Assembly (NCBI RefSeq): GCF_014640555.1
Contig: NZ_BMHE01000010.1
Coordinates: 1 to 64,000, forward strand
Origin: Paenibacillus marchantiophytorum
GTDB taxonomy: Bacteria; Bacillota; Bacilli; Paenibacillales; NBRC-103111
Direction of reading: 5' to 3'
DNA: 64,000 bases
Made by a program: the position numbers and the translations under genes. Position 1 is the stretch's first letter. Every line of letters starts with the position of its first letter. Under the pieces are notes generated by a model, which was not told the DNA's origin, ran no database searches, and was given only the letters and a program-made list of their open reading frames with translations. Of this stretch, positions 43,572 through 52,224 are shown one piece after another.

Positions 43572-44549
43572 ATGACTACTTTAAAAGATATAGCCAAACA
43601 TGCGAATGTAAGCGCTTGTACGATTTCTAGATATTTAAATTCCAATATTGTGGTAAAAAAAGAAACAGAAGCGAAAATTCAGCTTGCCATTAAAGAGCTT
43701 GGCTATGTAACGAATGTGGTTGCCAAATCACTCAAGCATATGGAAACTTTTAACGTAGCTGTAATCGTACCGAAAATTAATAATCTTTACTATTCGGAGA
43801 TGACTTCTGGTATCAGTCAGATCTTGGGCAAGCACCACTATAATCTTTATATATATGAAGTAGACAATCTAAATTTAAGTGAAGACGAAGTTCTTCAACT
43901 TATGCGTGAAAATATGATTGCTGGCATTATATTTATTGGATTATTTTCGGATGTATCTTTCAAAGAAACGATCCGCAACGTTGTAGAATGGAATATTCCA
44001 GTTGTTTATGCGAATAGATATATGGATTACAATGGCTTCCCATTGTTGTATCCAGATTTAGTTAAAGCGAGCAAACTAGGCGTAGAGCATTTATTTTTGA
44101 AAGATAAGCGTAGAATTGCGTTCGTCCACAAAAATTTGCCGGATCATCTTCTCTCCTATTTCCTGGAAGGTTATAGTCAAGCGAGCAAGGATGAGAATAA
44201 GCCTATGATTATGGAAATCGAAGAGGGGATGGACCTATCCAAAGATTGTATTCCGAAGCTTCTTCAGAACAATATTGATGGTGTATTTGTACTGAATGAA
44301 ATGCTTGCCGTCAATTTGACCAAGGCTCTGGTTCAAGCAGATATTCGTATATTGGAGGATATAGCCGTTCTGAGTTTGGGGAACTCACTGATTTCAGAAA
44401 TTTCTACACCAGAGCTTACTTCGATTGATTTGCAGAACCGAGAATTAGGCATAAGAAGTGCAGAAATTATTTTAAGCCAAATTCGAAAAGAAGCGTTTGA
44501 ACCGATAACTGTCCTGGAACCATTCATTGTTGAACGTAGATCTGCCTGA
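43572..44549 (+). CDS. LacI family regulator of the adenine-deaminase-like operon
   Basis: 325 residues: helix-turn-helix (LKDIAKHANVSACTISRYLN), hinge NVVAKSLKHMETFNVAVIVP, and a periplasmic-binding-like sensor (AVLSLGNSLISEISTPELTSI). GAAGGGAGG precedes ATG 43572. One operator copy lies before its own gene and three lie between it and the next gene, so it probably represses both. The ligand is likely related to purine metabolism (inference). Confidence 0.92.
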   Translation: MTTLKDIAKHANVSACTISRYLNSNIVVKKETEAKIQLAIKELGYVTNVVAKSLKHMETFNVAVIVPKINNLYYSEMTSGISQILGKHHYNLYIYEVDNLNLSEDEVLQLMRENMIAGIIFIGLFSDVSFKETIRNVVEWNIPVVYANRYMDYNGFPLLYPDLVKASKLGVEHLFLKDKRRIAFVHKNLPDHLLSYFLEGYSQASKDENKPMIMEIEEGMDLSKDCIPKLLQNNIDGVFVLNEMLAVNLTKALVQADIRILEDIAVLSLGNSLISEISTPELTSIDLQNRELGIRSAEIILSQIRKEAFEPITVLEPFIVERRSA

Positions 44550-44574
44550 TGTTTGGAAAGATCTTTGTACGTTA

Positions 44575-44671
44575 GTTAATCGATTAACTGAAGTTCGGTC
44601 ATTTAGTTAATCGATTAACCGGGGCGACTAATAGGCTAAACTAAGGCAGGATTATAGGTTAATCGATTAAC
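44575..44671. promoter_or_regulatory. Three LacI-type operators (GTTAATCGATTAAC)
   Basis: Exact copies at 44575-44588, 44606-44619 and 44658-44671, spaced 31 and 52 nt (about 3 and 5 helical turns). With the copy at 43518 this allows looping. The next gene starts about 100 nt downstream. Confidence 0.88.
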
Positions 44672-44773
44672 AAGAATTCTCAACTTGTCTCTATACAAGG
44701 AAATACACGAATTTTCGTTAAGTTAAGAGCTAAAGCTCTTCTTATAAAAAATACAAAAAAGGGAGATATAAGA

Positions 44774-46501
44774 ATGAAACAGACAGAAACAAATCATCTT
44801 GATAAAGTTCACGCTATTTTTGATATTTTAAATGGAAAAAAAGAAGCAGATCTGCTAATGAAAAACTTGAACATCTTGGATGTACATGGGGAAACTGTGT
44901 ATCATGGCTCTTTATTAATCTACGACAAGCGTATTGTAGCGCTCAATCCAGATGAATCAATCATTAGAGTGAAGGAAGTATTTGATGGGAAAGGGCTTTA
45001 TGCTATTCCAGGGTTAATTGATGCACATTTGCATTTTGAGTCTCAATTGGCTCATCCGACAGCGCTGGCCGAAGCGATGGTTCCTTGCGGAACAACGACC
45101 ATTTATGCTGAGTGCTTAGACCTTCTAAGTGCGGCAGGTGAGGATGGTGTACAGGCTGCTAAAGACTTATTCAAAGATTATGATCAATTGCCGTATCGAT
45201 TGTATGCGTTTGCACCTGGCAAAAAAACAGCCGCATCGGTAACAAAAGCCGTTCTAGATATGGAACCGGTAATAGGACTAGGTGAATTTGAACATTTTAC
45301 ATACAGCTCAGGGGATGAAGACGATTTCCACAAAGCAGCTTGGGTACGAGATAAAGGTGGATTTATCAACGGACATTGGGGAGTGACGGCTCTTTCCGAT
45401 ATGTTATTAAACTATTTGCCAGCAATTGGCGTATCCAACAATCACGATGTTTGGAATGTTGACGATATCGAGAAGAGTATTCGCTATGGTTTTGCCACAC
45501 AAATTAAGTTTGGAGTAGGCAGTAGTGAAGTTATCAAAACATTGCTTCGCGCCATTGTAGACCGGAAGTTCCCAACAGATAACTTTATGCTTTGTACGGA
45601 TAACATATCGATTGAACGTTTGCTTAAGATGGGGCATATGGATTGGATTATCTCGCTATGTGCGGAGATGGGGATTAATCCAATTAAAGCCATTAAAATG
45701 GCTTCTTACAATACAGCGAAATCCTTTCATATGGAAGATCAGATTGGCTCTTTGACACCGGGACGCTTCGCAGATATCGTGTTAACAGACAGCTTATCGA
45801 AAATCAATCCGCTTTACGTTTTCAAAGATGGTGAATTGATTGCCAAAGACAAAAAATTGTTAAAGAATGCTGACATCGACTACTCAGGTATGTGTACGAA
45901 GGGGATAACAGGTTTAGATGATTTAACACCAGAGCAGTTGGATATTGTACCTTTGGAAATTTCGGCAGATGGCGCGCAAGCCAAAGTGTATGTATTTGAT
46001 GTGTATGGCCGTGGCCATGCTAAGTTTTATCAGGAAATTTGGGTGCCTCTGAAAGACGGCAAGATTATGCCAGAATATGAAGGTGAGCAATTAAGCCGCC
46101 TGTCTGTTGTTCAGCGTTATGCAAATGGGAAGCGGCATGTTATTAACGGTTTATTTAAAGGTGTATCGATTGATCGCGGTGCTGTGGCAACGTTCTGGCC
46201 AGCTCCAACCCCGTATTTTGTCATCGTCGGTCAGGAAAGTGAAGAAATGTGCTACTGTGTAAAAGAAGTTGATAAGTATTCAGGAGCATGTATTGTAACG
46301 GAAAATAAAACGAATAAAAGCGTTATGCCGCTTGAAATTTACGGCGTGATGGCGAATATGACTGTGGATGAATTAACATCCAGTGTAGCTGCAATTGACG
46401 CTGCCCTAGAGGAAATGGGGAACCACAACGAAGGTGAACCGGTTGTTAATAAGCTGTTAAGCCTTTTTATTTCTTTGCATCGTTTCCGCTTCATGGAATA
46501 A
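44774..46501 (+). CDS. Adenine-deaminase-like amidohydrolase
   Basis: 575 residues, amidohydrolase superfamily. IPGLIDAHLHFES carries the metal-binding HxH; GLGEFEHF, INGHWGVT and CTDNISIERLL follow, then GRFADIVL and a C-terminal adenine-deaminase-type domain. The layout is that of bacterial Ade, which converts adenine to hypoxanthine, but some motifs (CTDN rather than the usual CSDD) differ, so the substrate may be another purine-like amine. GGGAG precedes ATG 44774; operators of the LacI regulator are upstream. Confidence 0.85.
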   Translation: MKQTETNHLDKVHAIFDILNGKKEADLLMKNLNILDVHGETVYHGSLLIYDKRIVALNPDESIIRVKEVFDGKGLYAIPGLIDAHLHFESQLAHPTALAEAMVPCGTTTIYAECLDLLSAAGEDGVQAAKDLFKDYDQLPYRLYAFAPGKKTAASVTKAVLDMEPVIGLGEFEHFTYSSGDEDDFHKAAWVRDKGGFINGHWGVTALSDMLLNYLPAIGVSNNHDVWNVDDIEKSIRYGFATQIKFGVGSSEVIKTLLRAIVDRKFPTDNFMLCTDNISIERLLKMGHMDWIISLCAEMGINPIKAIKMASYNTAKSFHMEDQIGSLTPGRFADIVLTDSLSKINPLYVFKDGELIAKDKKLLKNADIDYSGMCTKGITGLDDLTPEQLDIVPLEISADGAQAKVYVFDVYGRGHAKFYQEIWVPLKDGKIMPEYEGEQLSRLSVVQRYANGKRHVINGLFKGVSIDRGAVATFWPAPTPYFVIVGQESEEMCYCVKEVDKYSGACIVTENKTNKSVMPLEIYGVMANMTVDELTSSVAAIDAALEEMGNHNEGEPVVNKLLSLFISLHRFRFME

Positions 46502-46558
46502 TAGTGATATGTGTTCGAAGTGAAAGCTCTTTGAAAATATGAAAAGCGCTCCAAATCT

Positions 46559-46624
46559 TGGGTGGGATGGTGTTCGATGAGAACATCACCCACCATGTAG
46601 AAATTGATTTGAAAGCGCTTCCGG
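46559..46624 (+). promoter_or_regulatory. Intergenic hairpin and candidate cre site
   Basis: GGTGGGATGGTGTTC (46561-46575) pairs with GAACATCACCCACC (46581-46594), but no T run follows. Just after it TGAAAGCGCTTCCG (46610-46623) fits the CcpA cre consensus at 12 of 14 positions. The pair could tune expression of the downstream permease. Confidence 0.45.
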
Positions 46625-46670
46625 TAAAACGTGAAATACTACCATAATTTTCTTGAAAGAGGGATGGCAT

Positions 46671-47360
46671 ATGCAAAATAATACGGTTATTACCGAAATG
46701 CAAAGCAAGAGCAGCTTAACTAAACGTTGGATCATGTATTTAATTGGTATTTATGTGTTGACTTTTGGCGTCAGTTTGGCGATAAGAGCAGGTATTGGCA
46801 TTTCACCGCAAAGCAGTCTTACCCGAATTATGACGGTGATTTATCCGCAGTTAACTCAAGGAACTTATAATTTTATTCTGGAACTTATCATGCTTTTTTT
46901 AACTTATTTAGTGCTGCCAAAAGATTTTAAATTGAAAAACTTTGCTTCCTTAATTCCAGCTTTTGCGCTAGCTTTGTTTTTGGACTTTAATTTGAAAATG
47001 ACTAGTTTCATACACTTGGATATGTATTTTGCGAAATTAATGCTTCTTGTATTTGGAGACGCAGCCTTGGCTTTTGGTTTATTTTTGATGATTCGAGCCA
47101 ACCTTGTTCTTATGCCTATCGATATGTTTGTTAATACGGTATTCAAAAGAACTCAAAAAAAATGGGGCAATATTAAAACGATATTTGATTGTTCATTGCT
47201 TATTTTAGCAGCATTGATCGGCCTGATTTTCTTGTCCAAGATCATGTTCATTCGTGAAGGCACGATACTAAATGCTATATTGGTTGGACAATATATTAAA
47301 TTGTTCTCTTATCTATTTAATAGGTCCAAGGCTAAAAAAGGGATTGCGCCAACCATTTGA
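46671..47360 (+). CDS. YczE/YyaS/YitT family membrane protein
   Basis: About 229 residues, five or six membrane helices. MYLIGIYVLTFGVSLAIRAGIGISPQSS and FGLFLMIRANLVLMPIDMFV are typical of this family, whose transported substrate is not firmly known. Placed behind the adenine-deaminase-like gene it may move a purine or its precursor (inference). ATG 46671 is seven nt after GAGGG. Confidence 0.85.
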   Translation: MQNNTVITEMQSKSSLTKRWIMYLIGIYVLTFGVSLAIRAGIGISPQSSLTRIMTVIYPQLTQGTYNFILELIMLFLTYLVLPKDFKLKNFASLIPAFALALFLDFNLKMTSFIHLDMYFAKLMLLVFGDAALAFGLFLMIRANLVLMPIDMFVNTVFKRTQKKWGNIKTIFDCSLLILAALIGLIFLSKIMFIREGTILNAILVGQYIKLFSYLFNRSKAKKGIAPTI

Positions 47361-47381
47361 TAATGTAAGGATTAACTAAAC

Positions 47382-47422
47382 AACAGCAAGCTGGCCTTAT
47401 GGGGTCGGTTTGCTGTTTTTTT
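47382..47422 (+). terminator. Terminator
   Basis: AACAGCAAGCTGGCC pairs with GGTCGGTTTGCTGTT, followed by T7. Confidence 0.87.
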
Positions 47423-47486
47423 ATTTGAAATTAATGGGCTAGGGGAACTCATCTTGATGGAGGGGGCCGATAGTAGGAACTCCAAT

Positions 47487-47507
47487 TGATAATGAGAATT
47501 AATTTCA
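47487..47507 (+). promoter_or_regulatory. Fur box upstream of AraC regulator
   Basis: TGATAATGAGAATTAATTTCA contains overlapping 7-1-7 hexamer-type sites (TGATAAT-G-AGAATTA and TGAGAAT-T-AATTTCA), the usual double Fur recognition pattern. About 60 nt before ATG 47569. Confidence 0.85.
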
Positions 47508-47568
47508 ATTGTGATATGATAGCTTTAATATAGCTGTAATAGAACGTAAAGAAAGGAATGGCCAATTT

Positions 47569-48522
47569 ATGAGAATTAGCGACCATATCGTATTGTGGAA
47601 TCATGTTCTCATCAGAGTGATGGATGTTCGCCGCATGATGCTGGAGCCTGGCGAAGTGATGCGCGGATATCGCGTGCCGACAAGCGCTTTCCTGTATGTC
47701 ACCAGCGGCAGTGCCCAGATGTACATGGACGGAGTCGAAAGCCGTATGGAGCGATTCCATGTTCTGCATGTAGGTAAGGGGCTCAGTCTCGACATTGTGG
47801 CTGCGGAACAGTTGGAATATTTCATGGTGCTGTACAAGGCAACTTTGCCGCTCCCGAGCCGATTTGAACTCGTCAGTCTGATGGAGCGCGAGAATCCGTT
47901 CCAGTTGCGCTATAGTTTGTCGCCTAAGTTTCCGATATCTTGGCTGGAGAAGCTGGAGCATATGTATCAAACATGGCAGGCGCCCAGTCCGCTCGATAAA
48001 TTTAAAGTGAAGACGTTATTCTATCAATTGCTTTACGAATTGCTTGAACAGCTGCACGAAAAAGGGGTCGACGTTATCCCTCCCGATCTCGTCAGCCAAG
48101 CCGTCTATTATATGGAGGAACATTATCAGGAGCCAGTTACGCTGGAAGCGTTGGCCGACATGCTGGAATGTACGTCCAGACAACTGCTCCGATTGTTTAA
48201 GAATCAAATGGATACAAGTCCAATTGAGTACCTGATCCAGTTGCGGGTCAACAAGGCTAAGGAGCTTCTCATCTATACAGACAGAACGCTGAAAGAGATC
48301 TCGGAGAGTGTCGGCTACGCGGACAGTTACTATTTCAGCCGGATATTTAAAAAGCAGGAAGGTGTTTCTCCCAAAAGTTTCAAAGAGTCGTATGATCGGG
48401 AATGGCGTCGAAATAATCCATTCCCGGTGTCGAAATATTCCATTGTGGCGGGGGGGCTAAGACGCTATAGTAGTAATGGTTATGAGAATCATTATCACTA
48501 TAAGAAAGAAGGAGATTCACAA
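47569..48522 (+). CDS. AraC family regulator of siderophore uptake (no stop before next gene)
   Basis: About 300 residues: an N-terminal ligand region with cupin-like strands (AFLYVTSGSAQMYMDG), then AraC helix-turn-helix pairs (TLEALADMLECTSRQLLRLFKNQ; TLKEISESVGYADSYYFSRIFKKQ). Natural family ends lie near 48390, but the frame stays open through the intergenic sequence and into the lipoprotein gene, so a 657-residue read-through to 49542 is formally possible. AraC-substrate-binding fusions such as B. subtilis Btr exist, but they lack an internal lipoprotein signal. Separate translation is favoured here. Confidence 0.8.
48443..48497 (+). promoter_or_regulatory. Promoter with Fur box inside the open frame, for the lipoprotein gene
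   Basis: TTGTGG (48443-48448), 17 nt, TATAGT (48466-48471), then Fur box TGAGAATCATTATCA (48483-48497, one mismatch to TGATAAT-N-ATTATCA), then GAAGGAG and ATG 48523. These are non-coding signals that happen to contain no stop in the AraC frame. Confidence 0.85.
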
Positions 48523-49542
48523 ATGTATAAGAAGACAAGAGCATGGATGACTACGATGGTCGTCATCTGTTTCACATTACTGCTAAGTGCCTGTTCGACC
48601 GGGGGGTCAACGGCAACGCCTACTGCAACCAATGGAGTGACGCCGCTCCCGGCCGCTAGCAGCTCTCCATCCGCCGCGGCGAATAAGGAAGCTGATGCTC
48701 CGCGGGTCATTAAACACGCGATGGGCGAAACGACGATCAAGGGTACGCCATCTCGAATCGTGATCCTGACCAATGAGGGGACGGAAGCGCTGCTCGCGGT
48801 CGGTGTTAAGCCAGTGGGAGCCGTTATGTCCTGGATCGGAGAGCCATGGTACGACCATATCAAGAACGATATGCAGAATGTAACTGTCGTCGGGGATGAA
48901 TTGCAGCCGAATCTTGAATTGATTGCCAGCTTGAAACCGGACTTGATTATTGGGAACAAAGTGAGACAGGAGAAAATTTACGATCAATTGAAGCAAATTG
49001 CACCTACGGTGTTCGCGGCTGATTTGGTCGGGGATTGGAAAGTCAATTTCAAGCTGTACTCAGAGGTGGTAAACAAGAAGGATGAAGGCGAGAAAGCAAT
49101 GGCTGCTTTCGACAAACGTGTAGCGGAAGTGAAAGCGAAGCTCGGCAGCAAAGCAGCAACGAAAGTTTCACTGGCGCGTTTCTCGGCGACACAGGTGCGC
49201 ATTTACCAGAAACAAACATTTGCTGGCGTACTGCTGGGCCAACTGGGCTTCGCACGTCCTGAGTCGCAGGACAAGGACTCTTTCATTGAAGTTATGAAAA
49301 AAGAAAATATCGCTAAAATGGACGGAGATGTCCTGTTCTACTTCGTCTCGGAAGCCAAAGGGAAGACGGATGCTGCGAATGTGGTGAAAGAATGGATGAA
49401 TGACCCGTTATTCAAAAACTTAAACGTAGTGAAAGCCAATAAAGTAGTTCAGGTAGATGAAGGGATTTGGAACTCCGCAGGCGGATACAAAGCGGCTAAC
49501 TTGCTCCTGGATGAATTGATCAAATATTTCGATGTCAAATAA
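48523..49542 (+). CDS. Iron-siderophore ABC transporter substrate-binding lipoprotein
   Basis: About 339 residues: lipoprotein signal with lipobox LLSAC, a Ser/Thr/Pro/Ala linker, and a class III (FecB/FhuD-like) binding domain with RIVILTNEGTEALLAVGVKPVG, LELIASLKPDLIIGNK and a C-terminal GGYKAANLLLDEL. It captures ferric siderophore outside the membrane for the FecCD permeases. ATG 48523 is supported by GAAGGAG eight nt upstream and by the signal peptide. The stop overlaps the first permease start by 11 nt. No ATPase gene adjoins; a shared one elsewhere is likely. Confidence 0.93.
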   Translation: MYKKTRAWMTTMVVICFTLLLSACSTGGSTATPTATNGVTPLPAASSSPSAAANKEADAPRVIKHAMGETTIKGTPSRIVILTNEGTEALLAVGVKPVGAVMSWIGEPWYDHIKNDMQNVTVVGDELQPNLELIASLKPDLIIGNKVRQEKIYDQLKQIAPTVFAADLVGDWKVNFKLYSEVVNKKDEGEKAMAAFDKRVAEVKAKLGSKAATKVSLARFSATQVRIYQKQTFAGVLLGQLGFARPESQDKDSFIEVMKKENIAKMDGDVLFYFVSEAKGKTDAANVVKEWMNDPLFKNLNVVKANKVVQVDEGIWNSAGGYKAANLLLDELIKYFDVK

Positions 49543-50551
49543 TACGGCTGCTTTGCTGCACACACGCAAAAGCAAGATGATCGGATTGACAGCGGGAGCT
49601 GTGTTTCTGATCTTGCTCGCCGCAGCAAGCGTTTTACTAGGGGCGCACACCTACGGGCTTGGCGATTTGTGGATGAGCTACAAGCATTTCGATGGCTCCA
49701 ATGAGCATTTGATTCTAAGAACGACCCGGGTGCCGCGGGTTCTGGTCGCAGCTGCCGTAGGCGCCAGTCTCGCAGTAGCGGGCACCGTCATGCAGGTGTT
49801 GACGAGAAACCCGCTGGCCTCCCCTTCTATATTTGGCATTAATGCAGGTGCTTCGTTATTCATCGTCATCGGGCTGGTCCTATATGGATCGGCCCTTACG
49901 ATGAATACGATGATTTGGATCGCTTTCGCCGGCGCGCTGTTCGTCTCGATCTGTGTCTACGCGATCGCGATGCGGGGCAGCTGGTTCGAGCCGATCAAGC
50001 TGACGCTGGCTGGCGCGGCGATGGGCGCTTTTGCTTCGTCGATCACGTCGGGCTTGATTCTGATAAACAAACAGTCGCTGGATACAGCCTTGTTCTGGAT
50101 GATCGGGTCCGTCTCCGAGAGGAGTTTGGACCATTTGCTGTCGGTAGCCCCCTATATGGCTATTGGGTTAGGTCTGGCGATGTTTTTATCGGGCTCCCTC
50201 AATATTATGGTGCTGGGCGAGGAGAGTGCCCGGAGTCTGGGGCAGCGTGTGACGCTCATCCGGCTGCTGTCGTCGCTTGTCGTCGTCCTGCTCGCCGGAA
50301 GTTCGGTCTCGGCTGCCGGTCCGATCGCATTCGTCGGACTGATCGTTCCGCATCTGTGCCGGTCGCTGATTGGTCATGATCACCGGTGGCTGCTGCCGTG
50401 CTGCGCATTAAGCGGAGCCGTGCTGCTCGTAGCGGCGGATCTGGCGGCGCGTTTCGTCCTGATGCCTAAGGAGGTACCCGTCGGTATCGCAACGGCGATG
50501 CTGGGCGTTCCCTTTCTGATCCATGCGGCAAGGAGGAAGCAGCATGACTAA
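49532..50551 (+). CDS. FecCD-type siderophore ABC permease, subunit 1
   Basis: 339 residues, about ten helices. VPRVLVAAAVGASLAVAGTVMQVLTRNPLASPSIFGINAGAS and GPIAFVGLIVPHLCRSLIG-type motifs (cited in pieces) define the family. It pairs with the next gene to form the membrane channel. Overlaps both neighbours (11 nt before, 8 nt after). Confidence 0.94.
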   Translation: MSNNTAALLHTRKSKMIGLTAGAVFLILLAAASVLLGAHTYGLGDLWMSYKHFDGSNEHLILRTTRVPRVLVAAAVGASLAVAGTVMQVLTRNPLASPSIFGINAGASLFIVIGLVLYGSALTMNTMIWIAFAGALFVSICVYAIAMRGSWFEPIKLTLAGAAMGAFASSITSGLILINKQSLDTALFWMIGSVSERSLDHLLSVAPYMAIGLGLAMFLSGSLNIMVLGEESARSLGQRVTLIRLLSSLVVVLLAGSSVSAAGPIAFVGLIVPHLCRSLIGHDHRWLLPCCALSGAVLLVAADLAARFVLMPKEVPVGIATAMLGVPFLIHAARRKQHD

Positions 50552-51545
50552 ATCACGCTCGAGAAGATCGGCTGTGATCATCATCAGTTTACTGCTCGTG
50601 ATGATCGTGCTTGCCATGTTTAGCCTCTCTGTCGGCAGTGTAAACATCCCGCTAAAGGATGTTGTCCGCTCGTTGACCGGTCAGAACTTGGGCAGCTCAG
50701 AGCTGATTCTCATGAAATTCCGGCTTCCGCGAATCCTTGCCGCGATCTTAATCGGTGCGGCGCTGGCTGTATCGGGCGCCTTGCTGCAAGGGGTGATTCG
50801 GAACCCGCTCGCTTCTCCGGACATTCTGGGTGTCACCGGCGGCGCATCCGCAGCGGCTGTTGCTTTCATGACGCTGTTCACCGGCTTCAGCATTCATTGG
50901 GTTCCAGTTGTTGCGATGGTGGGAGCGCTTCTCGCGGTCCTTATCAATTATACCCTCGCCTGGAAGCGGGGGGTATCGACCTACAGACTGGTGCTCATCG
51001 GCATCGGACTCTCGACTGCGATGGGGGCGCTCACCATGTTCCTGCTCATCAGCGGGCCGGCTTACTTGGCCGCTCAGGTGCTGAACTGGATGACAGGCAG
51101 CATCTACGGGACAAGCTGGAAGTACGTGCAGATCATCTTCCCCTGGATTGCCGTCTTTATCCCGCTCTCCTTCCTATATGCGAAGGAGCTGACGATTCAG
51201 ACACTAGGCGAAGCGACGGCTATGGGGCTTGGCAGCAGGATTCAGGTTACCCGAGTCATCGTGCTGCTCTACAGCGTAGCACTTGCCGGGGCGGCCGTCG
51301 GGGTGGCAGGGATGATCTCGTTCCTCGGCCTCATGGCTCCCCATATCGCTCGCAAGCTCGTAGGCAATTCGTATACGCTCATCATTCCCGTTGCGGCTTT
51401 GACCGGCGCGATTCTGCTGCTGTTGGCTGATTTGGCCGGGCGTATGCTGTTTATGCCGCTCGATATACCGGCAGGGGTATTCACCGCAGGGATCGGGGCC
51501 CCGTTCTTCCTGTACTTATTATTCAAACGCAAGCCAATTCGTTGA
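50544..51545 (+). CDS. FecCD-type siderophore ABC permease, subunit 2
   Basis: About 333 residues, about ten helices. LPRILAAILIGAALAVSGAL, RNPLASPDILGVTGGA and ISFLGLMAPHIARKLVG are the FecCD hallmarks. ATG 50544 follows AGGAGGAAG. Second half of the siderophore channel; the operon ends at a strong terminator. Confidence 0.94.
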   Translation: MTKSRSRRSAVIIISLLLVMIVLAMFSLSVGSVNIPLKDVVRSLTGQNLGSSELILMKFRLPRILAAILIGAALAVSGALLQGVIRNPLASPDILGVTGGASAAAVAFMTLFTGFSIHWVPVVAMVGALLAVLINYTLAWKRGVSTYRLVLIGIGLSTAMGALTMFLLISGPAYLAAQVLNWMTGSIYGTSWKYVQIIFPWIAVFIPLSFLYAKELTIQTLGEATAMGLGSRIQVTRVIVLLYSVALAGAAVGVAGMISFLGLMAPHIARKLVGNSYTLIIPVAALTGAILLLLADLAGRMLFMPLDIPAGVFTAGIGAPFFLYLLFKRKPIR

Positions 51546-51560
51546 CAATAGGCAAACAAT

Positions 51561-51595
51561 GGTCACTGGGCGTAAGCTGCCCGGTGGCCTTTTTT
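51561..51595 (+). terminator. Terminator of siderophore operon
   Basis: GGTCACTGGGC pairs with GCCCGGTGGCC, followed by T6. Confidence 0.93.
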
Positions 51596-51599
51596 CAAA

Positions 51600-51894
51600 T
51601 TTGGGGTGAACGCGGAGTTACTCTAGCTGCCTCTGCGCCTGCCTCGCACGGGGGAAAGGGAACTACAGTAAGCTATTCTAGCAAAAAGTGGCATTATCGC
51701 GAGGTTAAGGGAACTATAGGACGCTATTCTGCTATTTCATGGGAAATTCAGCGCTTTTCTTGGAAATAAGACCCTGTAGTTCCGCTAAGACCCGCGCATC
51801 CCTGATATTTGCCCAAATAGCGAACTAGAGTTCCCTCCCTCGGTTTTTTCGCTAATAAGAGTCTGATGTCTCAGGGCGGCGAAGCCGTTTTTTT
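51600..51894 (+). repeat. Dispersed ~300-bp element, copy 3 (GGAACTA family)
   Basis: Same order as copies 1 and 2: the ACGCGGAGTTACTC start, direct motifs near 51660 and 51709, inverted motifs near 51772 and 51819, and the TCAGGGCGGCGAAGCCGT end. Again it sits directly behind a terminator. Confidence 0.85.
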
Positions 51895-51954
51895 ATAGGT
51901 AAACAAGAGGCACGGAAACATAATTAATAACTAACGATTGTCACAAGTAAGTAG

Positions 51955-52065
51955 TTGTGTAGTTCGCTGACGAAAACTGGAGTTTATCGGCAATTTGCTC
52001 GATGGATAACTCGGTTTCTGACAACCACTTTTTGGCCTCACGGGTACGGGCTTGCGCCTGAAATG
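51955..52065 (-). pseudogene. AraC-type helix-turn-helix remnant
   Basis: On the minus strand one frame reads QARTREAKKWLSETELSIEQ followed by IADKLQFSSANYTT, the second helix-turn-helix of an AraC regulator (R-A-xx-WL---SIEQIA---GF). Nothing recognisable extends on either side. The rest of 51895-52224 shows no gene. Confidence 0.75.
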
Positions 52066-52137
52066 TGGGCATGCGAAGCGAACGGAGCGATGGTGGCTGA
52101 TCACTACCCTTGAACATTTAGGAAATAAGACAATAAT

Positions 52138-52165
52138 ACAAATGAGTCAAGCATTTGCTCCATTC
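52138..52165 (+). repeat. 28-bp leader repeat, copy 1
   Basis: Differs from 54039-54066 only by four transitions in 28 bases (shared ACAAATGAG, CAAGC, TCCATTC). Each copy lies 60-90 nt before an ABC-transporter gene start, which suggests a shared regulatory site or a duplication. Confidence 0.7.
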
Positions 52166-52224
52166 CGGGTCCTTCTGAAATAGAAGATAATATTACTAAT
52201 CAATAAATTAGTAGGAGGTAACCC

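Noticed and set aside
52021..52224. Riboswitch or attenuator before the sugar permease
   Set aside because: No conserved aptamer pattern or terminator-antiterminator pair could be made; part of it is the AraC relic.
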